Shown in pieces: positions 35,295 through 43,948 of a stretch of DNA of 64,000 nt (position 1 is its first letter; each line of letters starts with the position of its first letter). This stretch comes from Mycobacterium sp. D16Q13 (GTDB taxonomy: Bacteria > Actinomycetota > Actinomycetes > Mycobacteriales > Mycobacteriaceae). The notes below the pieces were generated by a model. That model was given only the letters and a program-made list of their open reading frames with translations, was not told the DNA's origin and ran no database searches. The stretch lies in assembly GCF_002013375.1 (NCBI RefSeq), contig NZ_MAEW01000007.1, positions 62,001 to 126,000 on the forward strand, in the 5' to 3' direction. The position numbers and the translations under genes were made by a program.

Positions 35295-36949
35295 TAGGAC
35301 ATCACCTGCTGTTGTTGTTGCTGTTGTTGCACTTGCAGACCCGCGGTAGCCGCCTCAGGTCCCTGCTCAACCTCCGCCGCCTGCGGCAGTTCGGGGACCA
35401 CCTCAGCCCCCGACAACTCACGATCGGCGACAGAGGCCCGCGAGGCCAACACCCAGGTGTCCTTGGATCCGCCACCCTGGCTCGAGTTCACCACCAGCGA
35501 GCCCTCCGGCAGCGCCACCCGGGTAAGACCACCCGGCAGCACCCACACGTCATCACCGTCGTTGACCGCGAACGGGCGCAGATCCACATGCCGGGGCACC
35601 AGCTGATCGCCGACTTTCGTGGGCACCGTCGACAACTGGACCACGGGCTGCGCCACCCACCCGCGCGGGTCCGCCCTGATCTTCTTGGCGATGGCGGCGC
35701 GTTCCTTCTCCGAGGCGTCGGGCCCGAACACGATGCCGTACCCACCGGACCCCTCCACCGGCTTGATGACGAGCGCATCGATGCGGTCGAGGACTTCCTC
35801 GCGCTCGTCGTCGAGCCAACATCGGTAGGTGTCCACGTTCGCGACGATGGGTTTCTCACCGAGGTAGTACTCGATGATCGTCGGCACATAGGTGTAGACG
35901 AGCTTGTCGTCGCCCACTCCATTGCCGACGGCGCTGGAGATGACGACGTTCCCGGCGCGCGCGGCGTTCAGTAGCCCAGCGACCCCGAGTACCGAATCGG
36001 GACGGAACTGCATGGGGTCCAGGTAGGTGTCATCGATGCGGCGGTAGATGACGTCGACCTGACGCTCCCCCTCGGTGGTGCGCATATAGACCTGGTTGTC
36101 GCGGCAGAACAGGTCGCGGCCCTCGACGAGTTCGACACCCATCTGGCGCGCCAGCAGTGAGTGCTCGAAGTATGCGGAGTTCGCGACACCGGGTGTGAGA
36201 ACCACCACGGTCGGATCGGCCTCGTTGGTGGCCGCCGATTTGCGCAGGGCACGCAACAGATGCGAGGCGTAGTCGTCCACCGCGCGCACTCGGTGCGAGG
36301 TGAACAAGTCCGGAAAGACCCGCGCCATGGTGCGGCGGTTCTCCATCACGTACGACACCCCGGACGGAGAGCGCAGGTTGTCCTCGAGCACCCGGAAGGT
36401 GCCCTGCGCATCGCGCACCAGGTCGATACCCGCGACATGGATGCGCACCCCGTTGGGTGGGTTGATCCCGGCTGCCTCGCGGTGGAAGTGCTCGCAGGAG
36501 GTGATCAAGGCACGCGGGATCACCCCGTCGCGCAGGATCTCCTGATCGCCATAGATGTCGGCGAGGTACATCTCCAACGCCTTGACCCGCTGGGCGATGC
36601 CCCGCTCCAGCCGTGACCACTCGGCCGCGGCGATGACGCGCGGCACCAGATCCAGCGGGAACGGCCGCTCCTGACCCGACAGCGAGAAGGTGATTCCCTG
36701 ATCGACGAATGCCCTGCCCAGCGCGTCGGCACGCGCGGCCAGGTCGGCGGCGTCGGTGGGCGCGAGCTCGGCGTAGATCCCCTTGTAGGGTCCGCGCACG
36801 TTGCCATCCGCGTCGAACATTTCATCGAAGGCTTTGGAGTAGGCGCCCTTCTCGGACACCAGTGCGCGGTATCCGCCAAAGATCTGGTCATCACGCCGGG
36901 TTAGCCGTGGCGTTGCCGCCGTGCGTGTGGGTCGGCCCGAGTTTGGCAT
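35294..36949 (-). CDS. Circularly permuted ATP-grasp protein (Rv2411c-like)
   Basis: A 551-residue protein with DUF404/DUF407-type permuted ATP-grasp features: [49 protein letters not shown], and the Lys/Gly loop [12 protein letters not shown]. It should be a carboxylate-amine ligase; the substrate is unknown. ATG 36949 gives the same length as I recall for M. tuberculosis Rv2411c, although the frame extends to 37093. The C-terminus carries eight consecutive Gln. Confidence 0.93.
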   Translation of the reverse strand: MPNSGRPTRTAATPRLTRRDDQIFGGYRALVSEKGAYSKAFDEMFDADGNVRGPYKGIYAELAPTDAADLAARADALGRAFVDQGITFSLSGQERPFPLDLVPRVIAAAEWSRLERGIAQRVKALEMYLADIYGDQEILRDGVIPRALITSCEHFHREAAGINPPNGVRIHVAGIDLVRDAQGTFRVLEDNLRSPSGVSYVMENRRTMARVFPDLFTSHRVRAVDDYASHLLRALRKSAATNEADPTVVVLTPGVANSAYFEHSLLARQMGVELVEGRDLFCRDNQVYMRTTEGERQVDVIYRRIDDTYLDPMQFRPDSVLGVAGLLNAARAGNVVISSAVGNGVGDDKLVYTYVPTIIEYYLGEKPIVANVDTYRCWLDDEREEVLDRIDALVIKPVEGSGGYGIVFGPDASEKERAAIAKKIRADPRGWVAQPVVQLSTVPTKVGDQLVPRHVDLRPFAVNDGDDVWVLPGGLTRVALPEGSLVVNSSQGGGSKDTWVLASRASVADRELSGAEVVPELPQAAEVEQGPEAATAGLQVQQQQQQQQVMS

Positions 36950-37099
36950 CACTGTTCGCAGGCTCACCTTGCCTATGCTGCACCAACTCTCCGGATTCGG
37001 CAGTGCGTGCGCGCGGATCGCCGATACTTGCTGGCTACCTGGACGCAATCTCACGTTGTTGGCCCACCCGCCGGTTTCAGGTTTCGGCCGCACCCCTGG

Positions 37100-37105
37100 T
37101 AGTCT
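37100..37105 (+). promoter_or_regulatory. Candidate -10 (TAGTCT) for rpsT
   Basis: TAGTCT fits TANNNT and lies 90 bases before the rpsT start. No good -35 is visible. The 245-base gap 36950-37194 separates divergent genes and otherwise shows nothing recognised. Confidence 0.4.
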
Positions 37106-37194
37106 CTTCCCTTGCGGTGCTGCTCAGCTGCCCTGGATCCAATGATCTGGAGGCCCGCCGCCCTACCAGACGATTTACCGAAGGATTTAGACGC

Positions 37195-37455
37195 GTGGCC
37201 AATATCAAGTCGCAGGAAAAGCGCATCCGGACCAACGAGCGTGCCCGGTTGCGCAACCAGGCGACCAAGTCGTCTCTGCGCACGGCAGTCCGCGGTTTCC
37301 GCGATGCCATCGCCGAGGGTGACAAGGACAAGGCGGGCGAGCTGCTCGTCGCGACCAGCCGCAAGCTGGACAAGGCTGTCACCAAGGGTGTCATCCACAA
37401 GAACCAGGCCGCCAACAAGAAGTCGGCGCTGGCCCTGGCGCTGAACAAGCTCTGA
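37195..37455 (+). CDS. rpsT: 30S ribosomal protein S20
   Basis: An 86-residue basic helical protein that binds 16S rRNA. It begins [29 protein letters not shown] and ends [19 protein letters not shown], both typical of S20. The start is GTG at 37195 with a GAAGGA site ten bases upstream. It is monocistronic, with its own terminator. Confidence 0.97.
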   Translation: MANIKSQEKRIRTNERARLRNQATKSSLRTAVRGFRDAIAEGDKDKAGELLVATSRKLDKAVTKGVIHKNQAANKKSALALALNKL

Positions 37456-37470
37456 TCTAGATTTCCGATC

Positions 37471-37503
37471 AACGCCGAGCGCGCGAGCGTGCTCGGCGTT
37501 TTT
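37471..37503 (+). terminator. Rho-independent terminator after rpsT
   Basis: ACGCCGAGC pairs with GCTCGGCGT around a 10-base loop and a run of five T follows. It also lies just beyond the convergent holA stop, so it may serve both directions. Confidence 0.9.
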
Positions 37504-37528
37504 CGCGTCTCGAGGTAGCTCCGGCGGG

Positions 37529-38479
37529 TTAGGTGTTCACCAATTCGGCCACCTTGCGCACCGCCGATTCCAGGGCGTAGTCGGCGTCGGCCGCCGCCCC
37601 CTTCACATCGGCGTTGAGCGCGGCCACTACCCGGATGGCCTCGGCCACCGCATCACGCGACCACCGGCGCGCCTGTTTCTGCGCCTTTTCGATGCGCCAC
37701 GGCGGCATCCCAAGCTCGGAGGCCGCCGCGTAGGCGTTCTGTTTGATGGGCCCCACCCGCGCGATGGTGTGCACCGCCTCGGCGAGCGCATCGGCCAACA
37801 GCACATGCGGGACACCCCGTTGCATCGCCCAGCGCAGCGCCTCCGTCGAGCCGGCAATGTCACCCACCACCGCCTTGTCGGCGATATCGAATCCGGACAC
37901 CTCCGCACGTCCGGAGTGATAGCGGCGCACCGCGGCCTCGTCGACGTTGCCGTCGGTGTCCGATACCAATTGCGAACACGCCGCCGCCAATTCACGAATG
38001 TCGGAGCCGACGGCGTCGATCACGATGGCGACCACCTCGGCGTCCACCTTCTGCCCCAGTCGGCGGAATTCTTTGTGCACGAAGTCGGCCCGCTCGGCAG
38101 CCTTGGCGATCCGTGCGCAGTTGTGCACCGCGGCGCCGAGATTCTGCAATGTGGTGGCCAGCGCCTTGGCGCGGCCACCACCGGAATGTTGCACAAGCAG
38201 AAAGGTTCCCGGCGGCAGATCGGAGGCCGCCTGCTCGATGAGGGCGACAGAGTCCTTCCCCGCTTCTGCGGCAGCCTCGACGACGATGACCCTTTCGTCG
38301 GAGAACAGCGAGGGGCTCAGCAGCTCAGCCAGCTCCGCCACGTCCACCTGCCCTGCCCGTAGCCGATTGACGGGGATGTCCGCACCCGCCTTGCCGCGGA
38401 CCGCATGGAGCACCGACGTCACCGCACGCTCGACCAGTAGTTCTTCATCGCCCAGGATCAGGTGCAGCGCATCGGTCAC
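37529..38479 (-). CDS. holA: DNA polymerase III subunit delta
   Basis: A 316-residue clamp-loader subunit that opens the sliding clamp. It begins with the short form [20 protein letters not shown]; later segments ([26 protein letters not shown]) are family-typical. Start ATG 38479. It lies convergent to rpsT, as in M. tuberculosis (Rv2412-Rv2413c). Confidence 0.93.
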   Translation of the reverse strand: MTDALHLILGDEELLVERAVTSVLHAVRGKAGADIPVNRLRAGQVDVAELAELLSPSLFSDERVIVVEAAAEAGKDSVALIEQAASDLPPGTFLLVQHSGGGRAKALATTLQNLGAAVHNCARIAKAAERADFVHKEFRRLGQKVDAEVVAIVIDAVGSDIRELAAACSQLVSDTDGNVDEAAVRRYHSGRAEVSGFDIADKAVVGDIAGSTEALRWAMQRGVPHVLLADALAEAVHTIARVGPIKQNAYAAASELGMPPWRIEKAQKQARRWSRDAVAEAIRVVAALNADVKGAAADADYALESAVRKVAELVNT

Positions 38480-38632
38480 CCGACGATCGTCCCATGCCGC
38501 GGGGACACGGAGATTCCACCGCCGACCGGGTGAGTGATTAGCACGTACCCCTGTTTGCGCCGCGAGATTCTGGAAACATTACCGACCAGTAGCACTGTTG
38601 CTCCCCCACTCAGCGGACAGGATGGCCGGCCA

Positions 38633-40543
38633 ATGACAACGGAGTCTCTGCACATCATCGCTGCTGCCGACGAGGGCGGTGGCGCCGCGCTCGACCAGGT
38701 GATCGGCATGTCGGTGGTCGCCGCGATCGTCTCGGGTGGCCTGCTCTGGATCGGCTACCTGCACCGCCAGCGACGCATCACCTGGCTACAGAACCTCGCA
38801 GACCGGGTGGGTAACAAGTTCAATCGCCCGCCCTGGGTGGCGCTTCAGATCTGCCTCTTCGTCTCGACGATCGTGGCCGCGCTGTTCGGTTTCATCTGGG
38901 ATGTCAGCCTGCACATCGGCAAGGGCCGCGACGCGGGGCCGCTGGCCAATCCCGCGCATTACTTCATTCTGTTCGGGTTGTTCCTGCTGTTCATCGCGGG
39001 CACACTCGCGATCGTTCTGCCCTATGACAGGCCCGGTTCGGCGGCGGTGCGCATCACCCGCACCTGGTACGCGCCGGTCGGCGGTCTGCTGATGGCGGTG
39101 TGTGGCCTCTATGCGTTGATCGGGTTCCCGCTGGACGACATCTGGCACCGCATCTTCGGCCAAGACGTCACGCTCTGGGGTCCCACCCACCTGATGCTGA
39201 TCGGCGGTGCCGGGCTGTCCCTGCTCTCCGTTCTGATTCTTGAATACGAGGGCAGGCGGGCCATCGGCTTCAACCCAGACGATGACACCAATTTCGTGAA
39301 GTTCTTGCGCTACATGTCCTTTGGCGGGTTGTTCATCGGTCTGTCGGTGTTCCAGATCGAGTACGACTTCGGCGTCGAACAGTTCCGGCTGGTGCAGCAG
39401 CCCATGATGATCGCAGCGGCCGGCGCCTTCGCCGCGGTGAGCGCACGCATGGTGATGGGCCGCGGCGCCGCGATCATCGGCGCGCTACTCGCCATCGCGT
39501 TGCGCGGTGCCGTCTCGATTCTCGTCGGCCCGATTCTCGGCGGACCGACGAGTTGGTTCGCCCTCTATCTTGGGCCGGCTCTGGTCGTCGAACTCATCGC
39601 GCTGACTCCCTTGATCAAGCGCCCCATACTGTTCGGCGCAATCGCGGGCCTGGGCGTAGGTACCGCCGGGCTGTGGCTGGAGTCGCTCTGGATCGGTGCG
39701 GTCTACCGGTACCCGTGGCCGGTGAGCATGTGGCCGGAGGCCCTTGCGATGGCGGTGCCCGTCGCGATTGCCATGGGTGTCTGTGGCGCACTGTTGGGCA
39801 TGGTGCTCACGGGGCGGCAGCTGCCCAGACCCGCCCTGAGCATCACGGCGGTCGTCATCACGGTGCTGATCATCGGTGGTGCGGTGGCCAATGGCCTGCG
39901 CACCGAGGTTCCTGAACATGCCACGGCGACAATCGCATTGAGCGAGCTATCCAATGAGGACGGCAAGCGCATGGTGTCGGCGGATGTCGTGATCAATCCG
40001 CGCGACCTCATCAGTGACGATTCGGCGGATGTCGTGATCAATCCGCGCGACCTCATCAGTGACGATCCCGAGTGGGTGACAATCCTGTCCTGGCAGGGCG
40101 GCTTGGCCAACAACCGCGGGCTGTCGATCGACCGGCTGCAGAAGGTCGGTGAGGGCCACTACCGTTCAACTCAACCGATCCCGGTTTCCGGCTCGTGGAA
40201 GACGCTGCTGCGGGTGCAGGATGGCACCACAATGACCGGCGTGCCGATCTTCTTACCCGCCGACCCCGGCATCGGCGCACCGGAGACACCCGCACTGGCC
40301 TCCAGCACCCGGCCGTTCACCCAGGAACTGACGATCCTGCAGCGCGAACGCAACCAGAACCATCCATCCTGGCTCTTCACCGTGGCGTCACTGGTGGTGC
40401 TGTTCTGCACGCTGGCGCTCATCGCGGCGTTGAGCTGGGGCGCCGGACGCATCAACGGCACCGAAACACACAGCGCCAGTGATGCATTGCCCACCCCGGG
40501 ACCTAAACCGGGCCCCAAGGAGCCGGTGCCGCACGGCCCATGA
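38633..40543 (+). CDS. Polytopic membrane protein with duplicated D-x2-[WL]-H motif (module 2)
   Basis: A 636-residue protein: a short N-region, about ten to eleven membrane helices, an extracellular domain (about 425-595) and a last helix near 600-620. Motif copy 1: D90-x2-L-H94-x3-G98-x-D100-x6-P107-x-H109. Copy 2: D168-x2-W171-H172-x3-G176-x-D178-x5-P184-x-H186. Both match the motif pair in the 385-aa protein at 21671. A 15-residue block is perfectly duplicated at 449-478. ATG 38633 is preferred; the frame opens at 38534. Function unknown; metal or heme binding is inference. Confidence 0.8.
   Translation: MTTESLHIIAAADEGGGAALDQVIGMSVVAAIVSGGLLWIGYLHRQRRITWLQNLADRVGNKFNRPPWVALQICLFVSTIVAALFGFIWDVSLHIGKGRDAGPLANPAHYFILFGLFLLFIAGTLAIVLPYDRPGSAAVRITRTWYAPVGGLLMAVCGLYALIGFPLDDIWHRIFGQDVTLWGPTHLMLIGGAGLSLLSVLILEYEGRRAIGFNPDDDTNFVKFLRYMSFGGLFIGLSVFQIEYDFGVEQFRLVQQPMMIAAAGAFAAVSARMVMGRGAAIIGALLAIALRGAVSILVGPILGGPTSWFALYLGPALVVELIALTPLIKRPILFGAIAGLGVGTAGLWLESLWIGAVYRYPWPVSMWPEALAMAVPVAIAMGVCGALLGMVLTGRQLPRPALSITAVVITVLIIGGAVANGLRTEVPEHATATIALSELSNEDGKRMVSADVVINPRDLISDDSADVVINPRDLISDDPEWVTILSWQGGLANNRGLSIDRLQKVGEGHYRSTQPIPVSGSWKTLLRVQDGTTMTGVPIFLPADPGIGAPETPALASSTRPFTQELTILQRERNQNHPSWLFTVASLVVLFCTLALIAALSWGAGRINGTETHSASDALPTPGPKPGPKEPVPHGP
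39977..40066 (+). repeat. Perfect 45-bp tandem duplication inside the module 2 membrane gene
   Basis: Two identical 45-bp units (39977-40021 and 40022-40066) encode SADVVINPRDLISDD twice. The unit is a multiple of three, so the frame is kept. The complete identity indicates a recent event. Confidence 0.95.
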
Positions 40544-40698
40544 CCGTCCAATATCTGGCCGATCACTCACTGCTATTGGCATTGCCCGCATTCGCGCCCG
40601 CCATCCTGGTGGCGGGCGTGGTCATCTGGGTGGCGCTGCGAGACCGCCGTCACGACGACGGGGACGATCCCGTCGGCGAAGAGGAACACCGGGACTAG
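40540..40698 (+). CDS. 52-aa single-helix membrane protein (module 2)
   Basis: ATG 40540 overlaps the previous stop (ATGA); TAG at 40696. One hydrophobic helix (LLLALPAFAPAILVAGVVIWVAL) is followed by an acidic tail with RRHDDGDD and EEEH. It resembles tiny subunits of respiratory or transport complexes. A GGAGGAA site for the next gene begins right at its stop. Confidence 0.75.
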   Translation: MTVQYLADHSLLLALPAFAPAILVAGVVIWVALRDRRHDDGDDPVGEEEHRD

Positions 40699-40710
40699 GA
40701 GGAATCAAGG

Positions 40711-41082
40711 ATGAGGATGAGAGCCCTGACCGCGATCGCCGCCGCAGCGCTGATCTGCGCCGGCTGTGTCACATCAAGGGATAGCGCCGCCACCGGATCC
40801 AGCACACCGGCGCCCGAGCTGACCATCGATGTCACCATCAAGGGCGGGGTCGTCACGCCGAGCAACGCCACAGTGCACACGCGGGTCTCCGAACCCATCG
40901 TGATCCGCGTGGACAGCGATGCCGCCGACGAACTGCACGTTCACTCCACTCCCGACCACAGCTTCGAGATCGAGCCGAAGAGCGGCCAGACGTTCCAGTT
41001 CAGCGTCACCGTGCCCGGCAAGGTCGACGTCGAGCTCCACAAACTCAAGAAGACGATCGCCACGATCTCCGTACAGCCGTGA
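40711..41082 (+). CDS. Cupredoxin-like lipoprotein (module 2)
   Basis: A 123-residue lipoprotein: lipobox ICAGC near residue 19 and then an eight-strand-like beta domain (ELTIDVTIKGGVVTPSNATVHTR, EPIVIRVDSD, ADELHVHSTPDHSFEI, GKVDVELHKLKKTI). It resembles a cupredoxin, but the mature part has no Cys, so a blue-copper centre is not possible. The HVHSTPDH cluster could still bind metal. GGAGG lies eight bases before ATG 40711. Confidence 0.78.
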   Translation: MRMRALTAIAAAALICAGCVTSRDSAATGSSTPAPELTIDVTIKGGVVTPSNATVHTRVSEPIVIRVDSDAADELHVHSTPDHSFEIEPKSGQTFQFSVTVPGKVDVELHKLKKTIATISVQP

Positions 41083-42404
41083 CCGCCGGCCGGTCGACGG
41101 CCGTACTCGCCCACGGCCTGGGCGGGTCATCCGATCTTCCGATCCCCTATACCTATGCATTGATCGGCGCGGCGTGGGCGTTGACGTTCACCTTCGCCGT
41201 GGTTGCGCTGGCCTGGAAGAAGCCCCGGTTCGACGCAGCCCGGCCCGGGCGACCACTGCCGGCCTGGATCACGGCCGCCGCCGACCGTCCGGCCGCGCGC
41301 TGGGCCGGTACCGCACTGGTACTCCTGGCGACCGCATGGGTCACCGTGGCGGCGATATGCGGGCCACAGGACGGCGGGAATCCGCTGCCGGGCGTCTTCT
41401 ACGTATTGCTGTGGGTCGGCGTGGTCGCGTTGTCGCTACTGTTCGGGCCAGTGTGGCGTGCGCTATCGCCCGTGCGCGCCGTGTACCGATTACTGGCCTT
41501 CTCGCGACGGCCCCCGCCGGTCGAATACCCACGCCGGTGGGGATATTGGCCCGCGGCCGCCGGACTGTACCTGTTCGTGTGGCTGGAGCTGGCCAGCGCG
41601 GACCCCGGATCGCCTCGCGCGGTGAAGATCTGGCTCCTGGCGTACGCGGCGATAACTCTCGCGGGCGCGCTGGCATGTGGCACGCGCTGGTGTGCACGGG
41701 CCGATCCGTTCGAGGTCTACAGCATGGTGGCCTCGCGGCTGTCACCCGTGCGGCGCAACACCGACGGCCGTATCGCACTTGGCAATCCGTTCGACCATCT
41801 GCCGTCGCTGCCGATTCGTCCGGGCGTCGTGGCGGTGCTCGCGGTCCTGCTGGGCTCGACCGCATTCGACAGTTTCTCGGCCATGCCCGGCTGGCGCGCG
41901 TTCGTCGACGAACTCGCCGGTGGCTCGACAGTGGCGGCCATCGCGATCCGCACCGCGGGGCTGACGGTCTTCGTGGCCACGGTCGCCACCACCTTCTGTC
42001 TGGCCGCGCGCGCGACCGGCGGTGTCACCCCTGGCACCCGGCGCGAACTGCCTGGCCTGCTGGCACACTCACTGATCCCGATCGTCATCGGTTATGTATT
42101 CGCCCACTATCTGACCTACCTCGTGGAGCGCGGCCAGCAGACACTGCTGCGGCTCGCCGACCCCCTTGGGCGCGGATGGTTCTCCACGGTCGACGTCTCG
42201 TATGTGTTGTCGATGCACCCGTCGGTGCTTGCGACGCTCAAGGTGGGTTTCGTGCTGGCCGGGCACATCGCGGGCGTCATGGCCGCGCACGACCGCGCCC
42301 TGCAGGTCTTGCCCCGGAGACACCAGGTGACCGGCCAGCTGGCGATGATGCTGGTGATGGTCGGGTACACCTTCACCGGGCTGTACCTGCTCTTTGGCGG
42401 CTGA
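41079..42404 (+). CDS. Polytopic membrane protein (module 2)
   Basis: A 441-residue protein with about ten membrane helices. It opens LAHGLGGSSDLPIPYTYALIGAAWAL and near the end has LAGHIAGVMAAHDRALQVL, in which two His lie on one helix-loop. Databases sometimes label similar actinobacterial proteins fenitrothion hydrolase; nothing here shows hydrolase activity and I do not adopt the name. GTG 41079 overlaps the lipoprotein stop. It probably forms a complex with the three genes before it. Confidence 0.78.
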   Translation: MTAGRSTAVLAHGLGGSSDLPIPYTYALIGAAWALTFTFAVVALAWKKPRFDAARPGRPLPAWITAAADRPAARWAGTALVLLATAWVTVAAICGPQDGGNPLPGVFYVLLWVGVVALSLLFGPVWRALSPVRAVYRLLAFSRRPPPVEYPRRWGYWPAAAGLYLFVWLELASADPGSPRAVKIWLLAYAAITLAGALACGTRWCARADPFEVYSMVASRLSPVRRNTDGRIALGNPFDHLPSLPIRPGVVAVLAVLLGSTAFDSFSAMPGWRAFVDELAGGSTVAAIAIRTAGLTVFVATVATTFCLAARATGGVTPGTRRELPGLLAHSLIPIVIGYVFAHYLTYLVERGQQTLLRLADPLGRGWFSTVDVSYVLSMHPSVLATLKVGFVLAGHIAGVMAAHDRALQVLPRRHQVTGQLAMMLVMVGYTFTGLYLLFGG

Positions 42405-42431
42405 CGACACGACCGTCTCAAATCTAAGTCT

Positions 42432-42442
42432 TTTCTAAGAAA
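42432..42442. promoter_or_regulatory. Palindrome TTTCTAAGAAA upstream of flavoprotein gene
   Basis: A perfect 5-1-5 palindrome in a strikingly AT-rich 50-base stretch. A TANNNT -10 (TAGGGT) lies at 42461-42466, 24 bases before ATG 42490. The palindrome falls about where a -35 or an operator would be. Confidence 0.45.
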
Positions 42443-42489
42443 TTAAGAGATTAATAAGAGTAGGGTGCATCGAGACGAAAGGATCGGCG

Positions 42490-43905
42490 ATGACACCTGA
42501 AAAGCGGGAACACAGAGATCACGCGGTAGTCCTCGGGGCTGGGATGGCCGGACTACTGGCAGCCAGGGTGCTGTCGGAGTCTTACGAATCGGTCACGGTG
42601 GTCGAACGCGACGAACTGGGCGTGGGCGCTACCCCGCGCAGCGGCGTGCGGCAGGGCCAGCACATTCACATGTTCATGAGCTCGGGCACCGAAGCGCTGG
42701 AACAACTGTTCCCCGGCATTCTCGGAGAGCTCCGGGCGGACGGAGCCACCGTCTGCGACGAGGGTGACCTCTCGCGCATCAAGATGCTGATCGGACCACA
42801 TGAGATGTTCAACCGATCGGACAAGTTCCGTGACCCGGGAACGTTCAAGCTCTATCTCACAACCCGCCCCTTTCTGGAGTCCCATGTACGACAACATGTT
42901 CGACTGATCGACAACGTCAGGTTCCTCGATGGGCACGATGTCATCGAACCGATGACCGAGGAACACCGCGTCACCGGCGTTCGCGTAGCGCGACGATCCA
43001 CAGGGCTGGTCACAACACTCATCGCAGACCTGGTGGTTGACGCCACCGGACGGACTCCACGGACGCAAACGTTCTTGGATCGGCTCGGATGCGAAAGGCC
43101 TGCCGAGGTCCGCATGGCATCGCCCGTGACGTACGCCAGCCAGCTCGTGCACGTGTCCGATGACGTCGCGATGGACAAGCTGACCTTCTTCAACCCGGCA
43201 CCGGAACACCCGCATGGTGGAGCGATCGCCCGCTGCGAGAACGGCACCGTCATGGTGACGCTGGGCAGGTTCGATATGGAGGAACCGCCCACCACCTTCG
43301 ACGAAATGATGTCATTTGCAGAACAATTCGCACCGACCGAGTTGGTGGAGACCATCCGGTCCGGGGTGCCGATCGACGACGTACACACCTACCGCTATCA
43401 CGAAGCCGTGTGGCGACGCTATGACCACCTTCAGCAGTTCCCCGAGGGGCTGCTGGTGATCGGCGACGCGATCTGCAGTCTGGATCCCATCAAGGGCCAG
43501 GGGATGACCATGGCCCTCACAGAGGCGCTGATACTGAGGGACTGCCTCATCGCCGGCGATGCCGAGCTCGCCCACCGGTACTTCGACGCCGTCGGTCGAC
43601 GCATCAACGCGGTGTGGCAACAGAACAAGTTGGCGGCACCTCTATTCACCGGAGCACCAGCGAATGCTTCTGTCACGCAACGCATCGCCTGGCGGTTGTT
43701 GGCCTGGTGGGCGCTCGCGATGATGGCCGCGGCGCGTGAGGACATTCGCATCACTGAAACGATCCTGCGCGTCAACCACCTGCACGACTCACCATCCCAG
43801 ATGCGGCGGCCCGCATTCCTGCTGCGGGTGCTGCGCCACGGCTGGCGTCGGCCAGACGCACCCGTGGAATCACCGCGCCGCCAACTCGCCGTTTCCAGGA
43901 CGTAG
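42490..43905 (+). CDS. FAD-dependent oxidoreductase (squalene-epoxidase/geranylgeranyl-reductase-like)
   Basis: A 471-residue flavoprotein. The dinucleotide fold VVLGAGMAGLLAARVLSE opens it, followed by VVDATGRTPRTQTFLDRLG and GDAICSLDPIKGQGMTMALTEA. C-terminal helices (AWRLLAWWALAMMAAA) may touch the membrane. Relatives act on lipophilic substrates, but no substrate can be named. It has its own promoter region and is monocistronic; the 20-bp repeat copy 3 lies just after its stop. Confidence 0.85.
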   Translation: MTPEKREHRDHAVVLGAGMAGLLAARVLSESYESVTVVERDELGVGATPRSGVRQGQHIHMFMSSGTEALEQLFPGILGELRADGATVCDEGDLSRIKMLIGPHEMFNRSDKFRDPGTFKLYLTTRPFLESHVRQHVRLIDNVRFLDGHDVIEPMTEEHRVTGVRVARRSTGLVTTLIADLVVDATGRTPRTQTFLDRLGCERPAEVRMASPVTYASQLVHVSDDVAMDKLTFFNPAPEHPHGGAIARCENGTVMVTLGRFDMEEPPTTFDEMMSFAEQFAPTELVETIRSGVPIDDVHTYRYHEAVWRRYDHLQQFPEGLLVIGDAICSLDPIKGQGMTMALTEALILRDCLIAGDAELAHRYFDAVGRRINAVWQQNKLAAPLFTGAPANASVTQRIAWRLLAWWALAMMAAAREDIRITETILRVNHLHDSPSQMRRPAFLLRVLRHGWRRPDAPVESPRRQLAVSRT

Positions 43906-43911
43906 CCCGTA

Positions 43912-43931
43912 GTGCCCGGCTACGAGCGACA
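43912..43931 (+). repeat. 20-bp dispersed repeat, copy 3
   Basis: Identical to the repeat at 14805-14824. It lies in the 43-base gap between two convergent genes (flavoprotein and comEC) and has no nearby partner. Confidence 0.85.
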
Positions 43932-43948
43932 GGATGCAGAGATCCCCA

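Noticed and set aside
41079..42404. Naming the 441-aa membrane protein fenitrothion hydrolase
   Set aside because: That label circulates for related proteins, but no catalytic motif is visible and the context suggests a membrane complex.
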